The notes: generated by a model not told the origin, from the letters alone. A stretch of 64,000 bases of DNA from CAZSCF01 sp964605365 (GCA_964605365.1 CAZSCF010000001.1:62001-126000), one strand, 5' to 3'; positions 33,056 through 40,286 are shown, counted from the first letter of the stretch. Translations and numbers: made by a program.

Positions 33056-34105
33056 ATGAAAAGATATGAATCCAAAGTGGTTAAGGTCGGACCCTATCTT
33101 TTGGGCGGCAATAATCCTGTCCGAGTGCAATCCATGTGCACGACTGATACGCGTGATGCTAAAGCAACTATCAAGCAAATTTTAGCTCTGGAAAAAGCCG
33201 GATGCGAAATTGTTCGAGTGGCTGTGCCGGATATGAAAGCAGCCAAGGCTATCGGAAAAATAAAAAAAGGAATTCACATTCCATTGGTGGCGGATATTCA
33301 TTTTGATTATTTGTTAGCACTAGAATGCGTAAGACAGGGCATTGACAAGATTAGGATTAATCCGGGCAATATTGGTTCCAAGGAAAAAGTTCAGGCTGTT
33401 GTGAAAGCTTGCAAAGCCAAAAAAATTCCGATTCGAATCGGAATCAACGTTGGATCACTGGAAAAAGATTTACAAAAAAAATATGGGCTAACACCCAAGG
33501 CAGCTGTTGAATCGGCTCTGTGTCATGTGAAAATTTTGGAAGATTTGAAATTTCGCGATATTTTGATTTCCATCAAATTCAGCGATGTGCCGCAATTAGT
33601 CGAGGCATACAAGATGCTGGCCAAAAAAGTTGATTATCCGTTGCATCTGGGAGTCACTCATGCCGGAACCTCTTATATGGGTACAATTAAAAATGCGATT
33701 GGAATTGGTATACTTTTGAACGAGGGAATTGGGGCAACAATTCGCGTTTCTTTGACAGCTGATCCTTGCGAAGAAGTAAAAGCTGGTTTTGCAATTCTGA
33801 ATGCGGTCGGATCCAGAAAATATGGACCGGAGCTTATTGCTTGTCCAACTTGCGGTCGAACAGAGATTGATCTTATTAATATGGCTGAAAAAGTAGAAAA
33901 ATTTTTAATTGGCATTGAAAAGCCAATAAAGGTAGCAGTAATGGGCTGTGTGGTCAATGGCCCCGATGAAGCGCGCGAGGCTGATATCGGCATTGCTGGC
34001 GGTAAAAAATGTGGTGCAATTTTTGCAAAAGGCAAGGTTATCAAAAGTGTTCCGGAAAACAAACTTCTTGCCGAATTTCTGAAGGAAATTAAGAAGATAG
34101 TCTAA
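33056..34105 (+). CDS. ispG: 4-hydroxy-3-methylbut-2-enyl diphosphate synthase
   Basis: Next-to-last enzyme of the MEP isoprenoid pathway, a 4Fe-4S protein. The 349-residue sequence has PVRVQSMCTTDTRDAKAT, VADIHFDYLLAL, IRINPGNIGSKEK, the cluster cysteines CPTCGRTEIDL and MGCVVNGPDEAREADIGIAG. It is full length for the short bacterial form. No other MEP gene is in the window. Confidence 0.96.
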   Translation: MKRYESKVVKVGPYLLGGNNPVRVQSMCTTDTRDAKATIKQILALEKAGCEIVRVAVPDMKAAKAIGKIKKGIHIPLVADIHFDYLLALECVRQGIDKIRINPGNIGSKEKVQAVVKACKAKKIPIRIGINVGSLEKDLQKKYGLTPKAAVESALCHVKILEDLKFRDILISIKFSDVPQLVEAYKMLAKKVDYPLHLGVTHAGTSYMGTIKNAIGIGILLNEGIGATIRVSLTADPCEEVKAGFAILNAVGSRKYGPELIACPTCGRTEIDLINMAEKVEKFLIGIEKPIKVAVMGCVVNGPDEAREADIGIAGGKKCGAIFAKGKVIKSVPENKLLAEFLKEIKKIV

Positions 34106-34111
34106 AAATTC

Positions 34112-34140
34112 TTGACAGGTTGCTTTTATATCTATATGCT
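34112..34140 (+). promoter_or_regulatory. Promoter of the cysK leader
   Basis: TTGACA (34112-34117), 17-nt spacer, TATGCT (34135-34140). The predicted start near 34147 is about 6 nt before the leader ATG at 34153, so the leader peptide would be almost leaderless. Confidence 0.6.
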
Positions 34141-34152
34141 TGAAATAATCAT

Positions 34153-34239
34153 ATGAGAATGACAAATAATAACTCAATTCCAGTCTGTTGTTGTAAGAGC
34201 TCCATTTTCCTGAGAGTTGATTATTGTCGTTTGAAGTAA
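34153..34239 (+). CDS. Cysteine-codon leader peptide of cysK
   Basis: A 28-codon ORF starting MRMTNNNSIPV and continuing with three consecutive TGT Cys codons (34186-34194; residues 12-14), then KSSIFLRVDY, another Cys (residue 25) and RLK-stop. Its position between promoter and attenuator, and the Cys run before a cysteine-synthase gene, make it a regulatory leader peptide by analogy with trp/his leaders. Not a recognised protein family. Confidence 0.75.
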   Translation: MRMTNNNSIPVCCCKSSIFLRVDYCRLK

Positions 34240-34298
34240 AAAAAGTTTATTCGATTATCTTATCTCTAAAACTCTCGGGAACTGATTCCGAGTTTTTT
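34165..34298 (+). promoter_or_regulatory. Transcription attenuator of cysK
   Basis: Four pairing segments. 1: AATAATAACTC (34165-34175). 2: CCTGAGAGTTGATTATT (34209-34225). 3: AACTCTCGGG (34270-34279). 4: TTCCGAG (34286-34292). 1:2 pairs with one bulge (34165-34175 with 34214-34225); 2:3 is a 10-bp antiterminator (CCTGAGAGTT/AACTCTCGGG, one G-U); 3:4 (CTCGGGAA/TTCCGAG) is a terminator followed by six T. Stalling at the Cys codons would cover segment 1 and free segment 2 for the antiterminator, so cysK is read when charged tRNA-Cys is scarce. Confidence 0.75.
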
Positions 34299-34318
34299 AA
34301 TTGTTTATCAATAAAATT

Positions 34319-35233
34319 ATGTTATATCAAAATATTCTTGAAACAATAGGTAATACGCCGCTGGTAAAAATAAATAAAATCAATCCAAATAAAAAAGTTT
34401 CTATATACGCAAAACTGGAGGGTCAAAATCCTGGCGGTTCTGCCAAGGACAGAATTGCTTTGGCTATGGTATTGGCTGCGGAGAAAAGCGGAGAATTGAC
34501 GCATGATAAAATTATTATCGAACCTACTTCCGGTAATACCGGCATCGGTCTTGCTATGGTTGCTGCGGTAAAAGGCTATAAAATTATTTTGACTATGGCG
34601 GCAGATATGAGCAAGGAAAGAAAAAAGATGTTAAAAGCTTTGGGCGCAGAAGTAATGGAAACCGATTCGACTAAAGGTACTGACGGTGCAATTATCAGAG
34701 CGCATGAAATATATGATTCTAATCCAAATCTTTATTGGATGCCTGATCAATTTAGCAATCCCAATAATCCGTTGGCTCATTATGAAGGTACGGGAGAAGA
34801 AATTATTAGATCTTTGCCTGATATAAATATGTTTGTAGCAGGTATGGGAACATCCGGAACATTGATGGGCATCAGCAAAAGATTAAGAGAATACGATAAA
34901 AATATAAAAATTATAGGCGTAGAACCGCAGTTCGGTCATAAAATTGCCGGTCTGAAAAATATGAACGAAGCTATCATGCCTGAAATATATGATGAAACCA
35001 AATTAGATAAAAAAATTACAGTAAATGACGAGCAGGCACATGAAACCACCAGACAGTTGGCATTGCAAGAGGGGATATTTGTTGGCATGAGCAGTGGTGC
35101 GGCCATGTATGCAACCATCGAAGAAGCTAAAAAAATGAAAAGCGGAAAAATTGTGGTGCTCTTGCCAGATAGGGGGGAAAAATATTTAAGTACTCCACTG
35201 TTTGATTTGACCAAGTTTTTTGAAGTGCTATAA
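34319..35233 (+). CDS. cysK: Cysteine synthase family PLP enzyme
   Basis: Forms cysteine from an activated serine and sulfide. 304 residues. Lys43 in NPGGSAKDRIALAM binds pyridoxal phosphate; PTSGNTGIGLAMVAA is the substrate-binding loop; GTSGTLMGISKRL contacts the cofactor phosphate; GMSSGAAMYA is the C-terminal conserved block. Whether the donor is O-acetylserine or O-phosphoserine cannot be read from sequence. It is controlled by the upstream Cys attenuator. Confidence 0.93.
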   Translation: MLYQNILETIGNTPLVKINKINPNKKVSIYAKLEGQNPGGSAKDRIALAMVLAAEKSGELTHDKIIIEPTSGNTGIGLAMVAAVKGYKIILTMAADMSKERKKMLKALGAEVMETDSTKGTDGAIIRAHEIYDSNPNLYWMPDQFSNPNNPLAHYEGTGEEIIRSLPDINMFVAGMGTSGTLMGISKRLREYDKNIKIIGVEPQFGHKIAGLKNMNEAIMPEIYDETKLDKKITVNDEQAHETTRQLALQEGIFVGMSSGAAMYATIEEAKKMKSGKIVVLLPDRGEKYLSTPLFDLTKFFEVL

Positions 35234-35241
35234 TACCGAAT

Positions 35242-35691
35242 ATGAGAAAAGGTAATCAAAAAAAAGAAATAGAGCAGACATACAAATCCGGCGAAGTTAT
35301 GTCTATGTTGGAGAATATGAATGATGGCATACGGCTTATTGCGGAAGGACAGAGTGGGATAGTTGACAGACTGGATTCCATGGAAGGTAAAGTTGATTCC
35401 CTGGAAACCAGATTTGATTCTATGGAAACCAGATTTGATTCCATGGAAGGTAAAGTTGATTCCCTGGAAACCAGATTTGATTCCATGGAAACCAGATTTG
35501 ATTCCATGGAAACCAGATTTGATTCTATGGAAACCAGATTTGATTCCCTGGAAGGTAAAGTTGACAGACTGCAAGACGATGTAACAACGATTAAACATAA
35601 ATTGTCGGAAAAAGTTGATAAAGATGATTTTGATAAATTGGAAAAAAGACTTTTGAAAGTTGAACGATTGGTTTTTTCCAAGCTCGCGTAA
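35242..35691 (+). CDS. Heptad-repeat coiled-coil protein
   Basis: The 149-residue protein has a basic start, then about ten heptads of the type DSMETRF or DSLEGKV (residues ~44-110), a perfect coiled-coil pattern, and a mixed C-terminus (VDKDDFDKLEKRLLKVERLV). It starts 9 nt after cysK and may be co-transcribed. The repeat units are nearly identical at DNA level, which indicates recent expansion. The function is unknown; such proteins often act as structural spacers. Confidence 0.7.
   Translation: MRKGNQKKEIEQTYKSGEVMSMLENMNDGIRLIAEGQSGIVDRLDSMEGKVDSLETRFDSMETRFDSMEGKVDSLETRFDSMETRFDSMETRFDSMETRFDSLEGKVDRLQDDVTTIKHKLSEKVDKDDFDKLEKRLLKVERLVFSKLA
35373..35562 (+). repeat. Tandem 21-bp repeats
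   Basis: Units such as GATTCCATGGAAACCAGATT repeat head to tail about nine times; two variants (ACCAGA and GGTAAA types) alternate. Each unit encodes one heptad. Confidence 0.85.
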
Positions 35692-35712
35692 AAGCTTATT
35701 ACACATTTCTAT

Positions 35713-35742
35713 AAAAAACTGCTTCATGTAAGCCGTTTTTTG
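35713..35742 (+). terminator. Terminator after the coiled-coil gene
   Basis: AAAAAACTGCTT-CATGT-AAGCCGTTTTTT, one mismatch in the stem. Confidence 0.7.
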
Positions 35743-35973
35743 TTTTAAGTAAGGCATTCATTCAACAAAATGCAATAAAAAAGCGATTTTTTAGAGTATT
35801 TAATAAATCAATTTCCCCCCTTTTTTTATTCTAAGCCAGGCCTCAATTTCCTTCCTTTAATAAAAGGTTATTTGTTTCTCTTTTGGTATATCTATAGCGT
35901 TATTTAAAAGTTGACGCTTTAGTATATCTCAAAAGGAGCTTTCATGTTTAAATCTAGTTATTTTCTAATATAC

Positions 35974-36001
35974 TTGACATATTTTTTATTCATGCTACAC
36001 T
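35974..36001 (+). promoter_or_regulatory. Promoter of the TrpR-like gene
   Basis: TTGACA (35974-35979), 16-nt spacer, TGC-TACACT (-10 35996-36001, extended). The preceding spacer 35743-35943 is AT-rich without a clear signal except repeated TATATCT words; a 26-codon hydrophobic ORF (35944-36024) overlaps this promoter. Confidence 0.55.
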
Positions 36002-36019
36002 TTACTATAGTAAAGTGTA
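35996..36019. promoter_or_regulatory. Perfect 24-bp palindromic operator
   Basis: Half-site TACACTTTACTA (35996-36007) followed directly by its exact complement (36008-36019). It covers the -10 box and predicted start of the TrpR-like gene, 9 nt before its ATG. Confidence 0.7.
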
Positions 36020-36028
36020 TTTAATTAT

Positions 36029-36349
36029 ATGGAAAAGTGGAACAATCAAAAAACTAAAGAATTAGTTGAAGTAATTTTGGCTCTAGAAAACAAAAAAGAA
36101 GCCAGGGCTTTTTTGCGTGATCTTTTAACAGAAAAGGAAATTATTGAATTTGGAAATCGCTGGAAAACGGCTCAAATGTTATCGGAAAAAATATCCTATC
36201 CAGAAATTCAAAAAGAAACAGGTCTCAGTACCAGGACCATTGCTCGTATTTCTGATTGGCTCAAAAATGGCAAAGGGGGATATAAAATGGCTTTAAATAA
36301 ACTTCATCATCAAAACTCTTCTCAGAAGGAATTGGTTATGATTAGATAA
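36029..36349 (+). CDS. TrpR-like (YerC/YecD family) transcriptional regulator
   Basis: A 106-residue helical protein of the Trp-repressor superfamily: FLRDLLTEKEIIEFGNRWKT followed by the helix-turn-helix SYPEIQKETGLSTRTIARIS, then DWLKNGKGGYKMAL. The family includes the tryptophan-binding TrpR and the less characterised YerC. A perfect palindrome over its own promoter suggests autoregulation; closeness to trpB suggests, but does not prove, tryptophan sensing. Confidence 0.85.
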   Translation: MEKWNNQKTKELVEVILALENKKEARAFLRDLLTEKEIIEFGNRWKTAQMLSEKISYPEIQKETGLSTRTIARISDWLKNGKGGYKMALNKLHHQNSSQKELVMIR

Positions 36350-36375
36350 TTTTTTTAATTTTTTTATTATGCTCA

Positions 36376-36403
36376 ATCCCTTCCGAGAAAGAAGGGTTTT
36401 TTG
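36376..36403 (+). terminator. Terminator after the TrpR-like gene
   Basis: CCCTTC (36378-36383), loop, GAAGGG (36391-36396), six T. Confidence 0.8.
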
Positions 36404-36483
36404 TTCTTTGAAAATTTAATAGGGAATACGAAAAACGATAACCTTTAATGCAAAAAAATCAGAAAGGAGAAAGGAGAAAAATT

Positions 36484-36999
36484 ATGGAAGGTCAGTGGAA
36501 AGTATTCAACAAAAGGATGATTAAAGGCATAGAGTTTAAACGGGATGGTTTTTTGATTGATGTGATTTTGCAGAACTGTATCACAAGGGACGTTCTTTTC
36601 GGCGCTTCAATGACCAAAGAGACGCTTCTGGAAACCATTGAAAAAGGCGTGGTTGTTTTGTATAGCAAAAGCAGGGGAATGCGATGGCTTAAGGGAGAAA
36701 TAAGTGGCGATTATCTTAAGGTAGTAAATATCACTTTAAATTGCGAAAAAAATCAGTTACTTATTGTGGTTTTACCAATTAGCGCAGGTGCATGTCACAA
36801 AAAAGACAAAAAAGGCAATACAAAATCGACATGTTTTTATCGTACATTATTGGAGGTAAATGTAATGGAGATTAATGGAAAATATTATCGGATAAAAAAT
36901 AGAGAAAAAGAGGAGGTTGAATTCTATTTCGGCTATGGTTGGCTTTCGAGCGATGAATTGTTTAATTTAAGACGAATCAATCCTTGCTGTGTTCCATAA
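36484..36999 (+). CDS. hisI: HisI-like (phosphoribosyl-AMP cyclohydrolase fold) protein
   Basis: The 171-residue protein follows the PRA-CH pattern: FGASMTKETLLETIEKGVVV, YSKSRGMRWLKGEISGDYLK, and the zinc cysteines in LNCEKNQLL, GACHKKD and STCFYR. In HisI the magnesium site is the DCDxD motif; here it reads NCExN, so the metal ligands differ and the activity is uncertain. ATG 36484 is chosen because GGAGAAAGGAG precedes it; 36448 is a possible longer start. No other histidine gene is visible, so a role outside histidine synthesis is possible. Confidence 0.75.
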   Translation: MEGQWKVFNKRMIKGIEFKRDGFLIDVILQNCITRDVLFGASMTKETLLETIEKGVVVLYSKSRGMRWLKGEISGDYLKVVNITLNCEKNQLLIVVLPISAGACHKKDKKGNTKSTCFYRTLLEVNVMEINGKYYRIKNREKEEVEFYFGYGWLSSDELFNLRRINPCCVP

Positions 37000-37004
37000 C
37001 ACAA

Positions 37005-37039
37005 AAACCCTGTCTGAATATGATTTCGGGCGGGGTTTT
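37005..37039 (+). terminator. Terminator after the HisI-like gene
   Basis: AAACCCTGTC pairs with GGCGGGGTTT (two G-U pairs), followed by T and A. Confidence 0.65.
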
Positions 37040-37040
37040 A

Positions 37041-37068
37041 TTGACTTTATTTCAATCAGTGCTATTCT
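37041..37068 (+). promoter_or_regulatory. Promoter of the trpB leader
   Basis: TTGACT (37041-37046), 16-nt spacer, TATTCT (37063-37068). The predicted start falls at or next to the leader ATG at 37075. Confidence 0.55.
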
Positions 37069-37074
37069 TCAAAT

Positions 37075-37122
37075 ATGAGAACTGAGAGATTACAAATTAT
37101 AGCTTGGCAAGCTGTCCGGTAG
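37075..37122 (+). CDS. Tryptophan-codon leader peptide of trpB
   Basis: A 15-residue ORF, MRTERLQIIAWQAVR-stop, with one Trp codon (37105-37107) placed just before pairing segment 1. Near-leaderless like the cysK leader. A single Trp codon is weaker evidence than a run, but the position relative to the hairpins is right. Confidence 0.55.
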   Translation: MRTERLQIIAWQAVR

Positions 37123-37200
37123 ATCGGGCAGGGTTTTTAGTTTATTTTAAGGAACAATATTGATCCTATAACACCGCCCAATCTCCGGGCTGTTTTTTTT
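37112..37200 (+). promoter_or_regulatory. Transcription attenuator of trpB (candidate)
   Basis: 1: CTGTCC (37112-37117). 2: GATCGGGCAG (37122-37131). 3: GCCCAATC (37176-37183). 4: GGGC (37187-37190) followed by T-rich DNA. 1:2 is 6 bp; 2:3 pairs GATCGGGC with GCCCAATC (one mismatch); 3:4 is a G/C terminator stem with eight T. Stalling at Trp would cover 1 and let 2 pair with 3, opening transcription into trpB. Confidence 0.6.
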
Positions 37201-37296
37201 GTTTATGAAAAATTGTCTAAAGCATTACTATTTTCAAAATCGTTGTACGGAATTCTGGCGCAGCAAGTTTTTAATGCGCTTTAATTTATTAATTTC

Positions 37297-37347
37297 ACCC
37301 CGTTGAATATGCCTATAACGCCCCGCTTAAGCGGGATTCCACGGGGT
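37297..37347 (+). repeat. CCCCGT/ACGGGG nested palindrome before trpB
   Basis: ACCCCGTTGAAT (37297-37308) pairs with ATTCCACGGGGT (37336-37347), with an inner perfect CCCGCTTAAGCGGG (37322-37335). It ends 8 nt before the trpB ATG and may affect initiation. The 37201-37296 stretch shows nothing else. Confidence 0.6.
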
Positions 37348-37355
37348 AAAAAAAT

Positions 37356-38549
37356 ATGAAAAATTTAAAAAATCAACCCAATAGGAAAGGTTTCTTTGGG
37401 AAATATGGTGGTCAATTTGTTCCCGAAGAATTGAAAGTTGCTTTGGATGAAGTGGCTCTGGCCTATGAAGAAGCCAAGAAAGATAAAAAGTTTATTGAGG
37501 AATATAATGATTTGCTCAAGAATTATGTTGGTCGTCCTTCGCCGCTGTATTTTGCTAAAAACCTAAGTAAAAAATTAGGTGGAGCTAAAATATATCTGAA
37601 ACGTGAAGATCTGAATCATACCGGTGCACATAAGATCAATCATTGTTTGGGCGAGGCGCTTTTGGCTAAGCGTATGGGCAAAAAGAAACTCATTGCTGAA
37701 ACCGGAGCCGGACAACACGGTGTAGCTTTGGCGACAGCCGCCGCGCTTATGGGACTGAAATGCGAAATCCATATGGGAGCGATTGATGTGGCCAAGCAGC
37801 ATCCAAATGTGATTAGAATGAAATTGCTAGGCGCAAAAGTAGTCGAAGTTAAAAGTGGAGGAAGATGCCTCAAGGATGCAGTGGACAGCGCGTTTGGTGC
37901 CTATCTCAAAGATTATAAAAATACTTTTTTTGGAATCGGTTCAGTGGTTGGTCCTCATCCATATCCGATGATGGTGCGAGATTTCCAGTCTATCATCGGC
38001 AAGGAAACAAAAAAACAAATCCTGGAGCAAGAAAAAAGATTGCCGGATTATTTGATCGCCTGTGTGGGCGGAGGTTCCAACGCTATGGGATTATTTTATG
38101 AATTTTTGGAAGACAAAAAAGTCAAAATGATCGGAGTGGAGCCGGGCGGAAAAAGTTTCAAACCGGGTGATAATGCGGCCACGCTCACACTCGGAAAACC
38201 GGGGACACTGCACGGAATGTTCACCTATCTCTTGCAAGACAAAAAAGGTGAACCATTGCCAGTTCACTCAATTGCATCCGGATTGGATTATCCTGGAGTT
38301 GGGCCAAACCATTCACATCTGAAGGATTCCGGCAGGGTGGAATATGCCACCGCAAACGACAAGGAGGCCTTGAATGCATTTCAAGAACTTTCAAAAATTG
38401 AAGGCATCATACCGGCGCTTGAAAGTTCTCATGCTGTGGCGTATGCCATGAAAATAGCTCCAAAACTCAAAGGAAAAACAATCATAATAAATCTTTCCGG
38501 CAGAGGGGATAAGGATGTGGATTATGTAGCAGAGAAGATTAAATTATAG
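37356..38549 (+). CDS. trpB: Tryptophan synthase beta chain
   Basis: Condenses indole and serine to tryptophan with PLP. 397 residues. [15 protein letters not shown] opens the protein, Lys93 in [20 protein letters not shown] holds the cofactor, [11 protein letters not shown] and [10 protein letters not shown] bind substrate and phosphate, and the C-terminus is standard. No trpA follows, so it may salvage indole or work alone. It is regulated by the upstream attenuator candidate. Confidence 0.97.
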   Translation: MKNLKNQPNRKGFFGKYGGQFVPEELKVALDEVALAYEEAKKDKKFIEEYNDLLKNYVGRPSPLYFAKNLSKKLGGAKIYLKREDLNHTGAHKINHCLGEALLAKRMGKKKLIAETGAGQHGVALATAAALMGLKCEIHMGAIDVAKQHPNVIRMKLLGAKVVEVKSGGRCLKDAVDSAFGAYLKDYKNTFFGIGSVVGPHPYPMMVRDFQSIIGKETKKQILEQEKRLPDYLIACVGGGSNAMGLFYEFLEDKKVKMIGVEPGGKSFKPGDNAATLTLGKPGTLHGMFTYLLQDKKGEPLPVHSIASGLDYPGVGPNHSHLKDSGRVEYATANDKEALNAFQELSKIEGIIPALESSHAVAYAMKIAPKLKGKTIIINLSGRGDKDVDYVAEKIKL

Positions 38550-38586
38550 TAAAACTGAACGCATTCATCTAAAATTTTTTCTAACG

Positions 38587-38606
38587 GGCTCTATCCCAGG
38601 CTTTTT
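38587..38606. repeat. 20-bp direct repeat flanking the AbiE module, left
   Basis: GGCTCTATCCCAGGCTTTTT, identical to 40223-40242; similarity continues loosely for another 25 nt on the right. Confidence 0.8.
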
Positions 38607-38629
38607 ATTTTGCCTTGAAAAGGGGATTA

Positions 38630-38655
38630 TTTGGCTAAAATACTTTAGCCAAAAA
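38630..38655. terminator. Hairpin after trpB
   Basis: TTTGGCTAAA and TTTAGCCAAA, 10-bp stem. No T run follows on the plus strand, so termination is uncertain. Confidence 0.45.
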
Positions 38656-38671
38656 GGCGTAAGCTTGTCTT

Positions 38672-38691
38672 GTCTCCTATGCACTCATCTT
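38672..38691. mobile_element. Solitary IS-end remnant
   Basis: GTCTCCTATGCACTCATCTT resembles the right end of the insertion sequence at 41425-41446 (GTCACCTATGTATTCATCTT), in the same orientation and also followed by TTGACA. A leftover of an earlier insertion is likely. Confidence 0.55.
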
Positions 38692-38704
38692 GTATGATAA
38701 ATAT

Positions 38705-38734
38705 TTGACATACGCTTGAGACATATGTTAATAT
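38705..38734 (+). promoter_or_regulatory. Promoter of the AbiE operon
   Basis: TTGACA (38705-38710), 18-nt spacer, TGT-TAATAT (-10 38729-38734). GTTCC (38745-38749) and GGAAC (38758-38762) form an inverted repeat just downstream, a possible antitoxin operator. Confidence 0.5.
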
Positions 38735-38776
38735 AATCCATATAGTTCCGTTTTATAGGAACAATACGGAAAAAAT

Positions 38777-39391
38777 ATGCAATATTTGGAAATAAAGGAC
38801 AATCTAGGGGCGTTTATGGTGTTTTCTGTCAATGATATTTTGAAAGTTGATTCGGGCTTTCATAAGCAAAGATTGAGCGAATGGCAGAAAAAGGGCTACA
38901 TCAAAAAGGTAACCAAGGGCTACTATATTTTTTCTGATTTGGAAATTAACGAATCCGCCTTGTTTATTGTTGCCAACAAAATTTTTGATCCATCTTACAT
39001 TTCATTGGAAATGGCTTTATCTCATCATGGTCTTATTCCGGAAAGCGTTTATGGTGTTACTTCAGTTACATCCAGAAAGTCATACAAGCTTATCTCTCCA
39101 GTGGGTCAGTTCAGCTATCGTCAGATTAAGCCCGAACTGATGTTTGGCTATCAATTGGTTAATTATAAAAACCATAATTTTAAAATAGCGGAAATTGAAA
39201 AAGCGATTCTTGATTATTTTCATATAAATTCAAAGCTCAAAATAGAAGGAGAATTTGAAGAACTTCGAATCAACAGAGATATTTTTCGAGAAAAGGTAGA
39301 CATGAAAAAACTCATGAGTTATCTGGTGCAGTTTAATAATAAGGCGCTGGAAAAAAGAGTTAACAGATTTATTAAATACATCAATGCTTAG
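38777..39391 (+). CDS. AbiEi-type antitoxin / transcriptional regulator
   Basis: 204 residues. The N-terminal winged helix (FHKQRLSEWQKKGYIKKVTK, GYYIF) and the conserved SYISLEMALSHHGLIPESVY, VTSVTSRKSY and AEIEKAILDYFH are the AbiEi pattern. The family represses its own operon and counteracts AbiEii. It overlaps the toxin gene by 8 nt, indicating translational coupling. Confidence 0.88.
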   Translation: MQYLEIKDNLGAFMVFSVNDILKVDSGFHKQRLSEWQKKGYIKKVTKGYYIFSDLEINESALFIVANKIFDPSYISLEMALSHHGLIPESVYGVTSVTSRKSYKLISPVGQFSYRQIKPELMFGYQLVNYKNHNFKIAEIEKAILDYFHINSKLKIEGEFEELRINRDIFREKVDMKKLMSYLVQFNNKALEKRVNRFIKYINA

Positions 39392-40160
39392 CCTGCAAGA
39401 AATCGAAAAATATTATCCTGAAAATATCAAAAAATTTAAGCGCAATTTATTGCGTGAGTATTTGCAATACAAAATTTTGCAAATTATTTTCAATTCGCAG
39501 TATGCCAACAAACTTTCGTTTTTGGGTGGTACGGCTTTGCGCATTGTCCATAACAATACAAGATTTTCAGAAGATCTGGATTTTGATAATTTTGGTCTTA
39601 AAGAAAAAGAATTCAACGAAATATCATTAGTAGTGAAAAAACAATTGGAATTGGAAGGTTATGAAGTAGAAATAAAGAATGTTTATAAAGGTGCTTATCG
39701 TTGTTATGTCCGAATTCCAAGATTGCTTTTTGACAGCGGCCTTTCGGGTTATGCAGAGGAAAAGATTCTTATCCAACTTGATACTGTGCCGCATGGATTT
39801 ATTTATGAACCGGGAAAAGTTATCCTTAATAAATTCGATGTCTTTACGGAGATAAATGTTACTCCATTAGACATAATTTTGTCGCAAAAGATCTTTGCTA
39901 TTTTTAATCGCAAAGCCTTAAAGGGCAGGGATTTTTTTGATATGGTGTTTTTGCTTTCTAAATCAAAGCCGAATTATGATTATCTTCAACTTAAGCTAAA
40001 GATCAAGAACGAGCATGAATTGAAGGATAAGATGCTTACTCTTGACGGCAAGGTTAACTTTAAGGAATTGGCCGAAGATGTCGAGCAGTTTTTATTCAAT
40101 GCTGAAGATTCCAAAAAAGTAACACTTTTTATGAAGTATATAAAAAGCGTGGAATTTTAA
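39384..40160 (+). CDS. AbiEii-type nucleotidyltransferase toxin
   Basis: 258 residues. The nucleotidyltransferase core FLGGTALRIVHNNTRFSEDL with following DFDNF carries the GG(T/S) and DxD catalytic motifs; KGRDFFDMVFLL is the second family signature. Related toxins transfer nucleotides to tRNA or other targets to stop growth during phage attack. It is paired with the AbiEi antitoxin. Confidence 0.9.
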   Translation: MLSLQEIEKYYPENIKKFKRNLLREYLQYKILQIIFNSQYANKLSFLGGTALRIVHNNTRFSEDLDFDNFGLKEKEFNEISLVVKKQLELEGYEVEIKNVYKGAYRCYVRIPRLLFDSGLSGYAEEKILIQLDTVPHGFIYEPGKVILNKFDVFTEINVTPLDIILSQKIFAIFNRKALKGRDFFDMVFLLSKSKPNYDYLQLKLKIKNEHELKDKMLTLDGKVNFKELAEDVEQFLFNAEDSKKVTLFMKYIKSVEF

Positions 40161-40222
40161 ATCCGTACTATTTTGGATGTGTATTTCTTGGAAGATGTGG
40201 AGGGTAAAATGTTTTTCAGGTA

Positions 40223-40242
40223 GGCTCTATCCCAGGCTTTTT
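40223..40242. repeat. 20-bp direct repeat flanking the AbiE module, right
   Basis: Identical to 38587-38606. Confidence 0.8.
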
Positions 40243-40286
40243 TCTTGCCTCAAATAGGGCATTAATTTATTAAAATCTCGCAAATA

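Noticed and set aside
35256..35681. Long minus-strand ORF opposite the coiled-coil gene
   Set aside because: A by-product of the 21-bp repeats, which leave several frames open.
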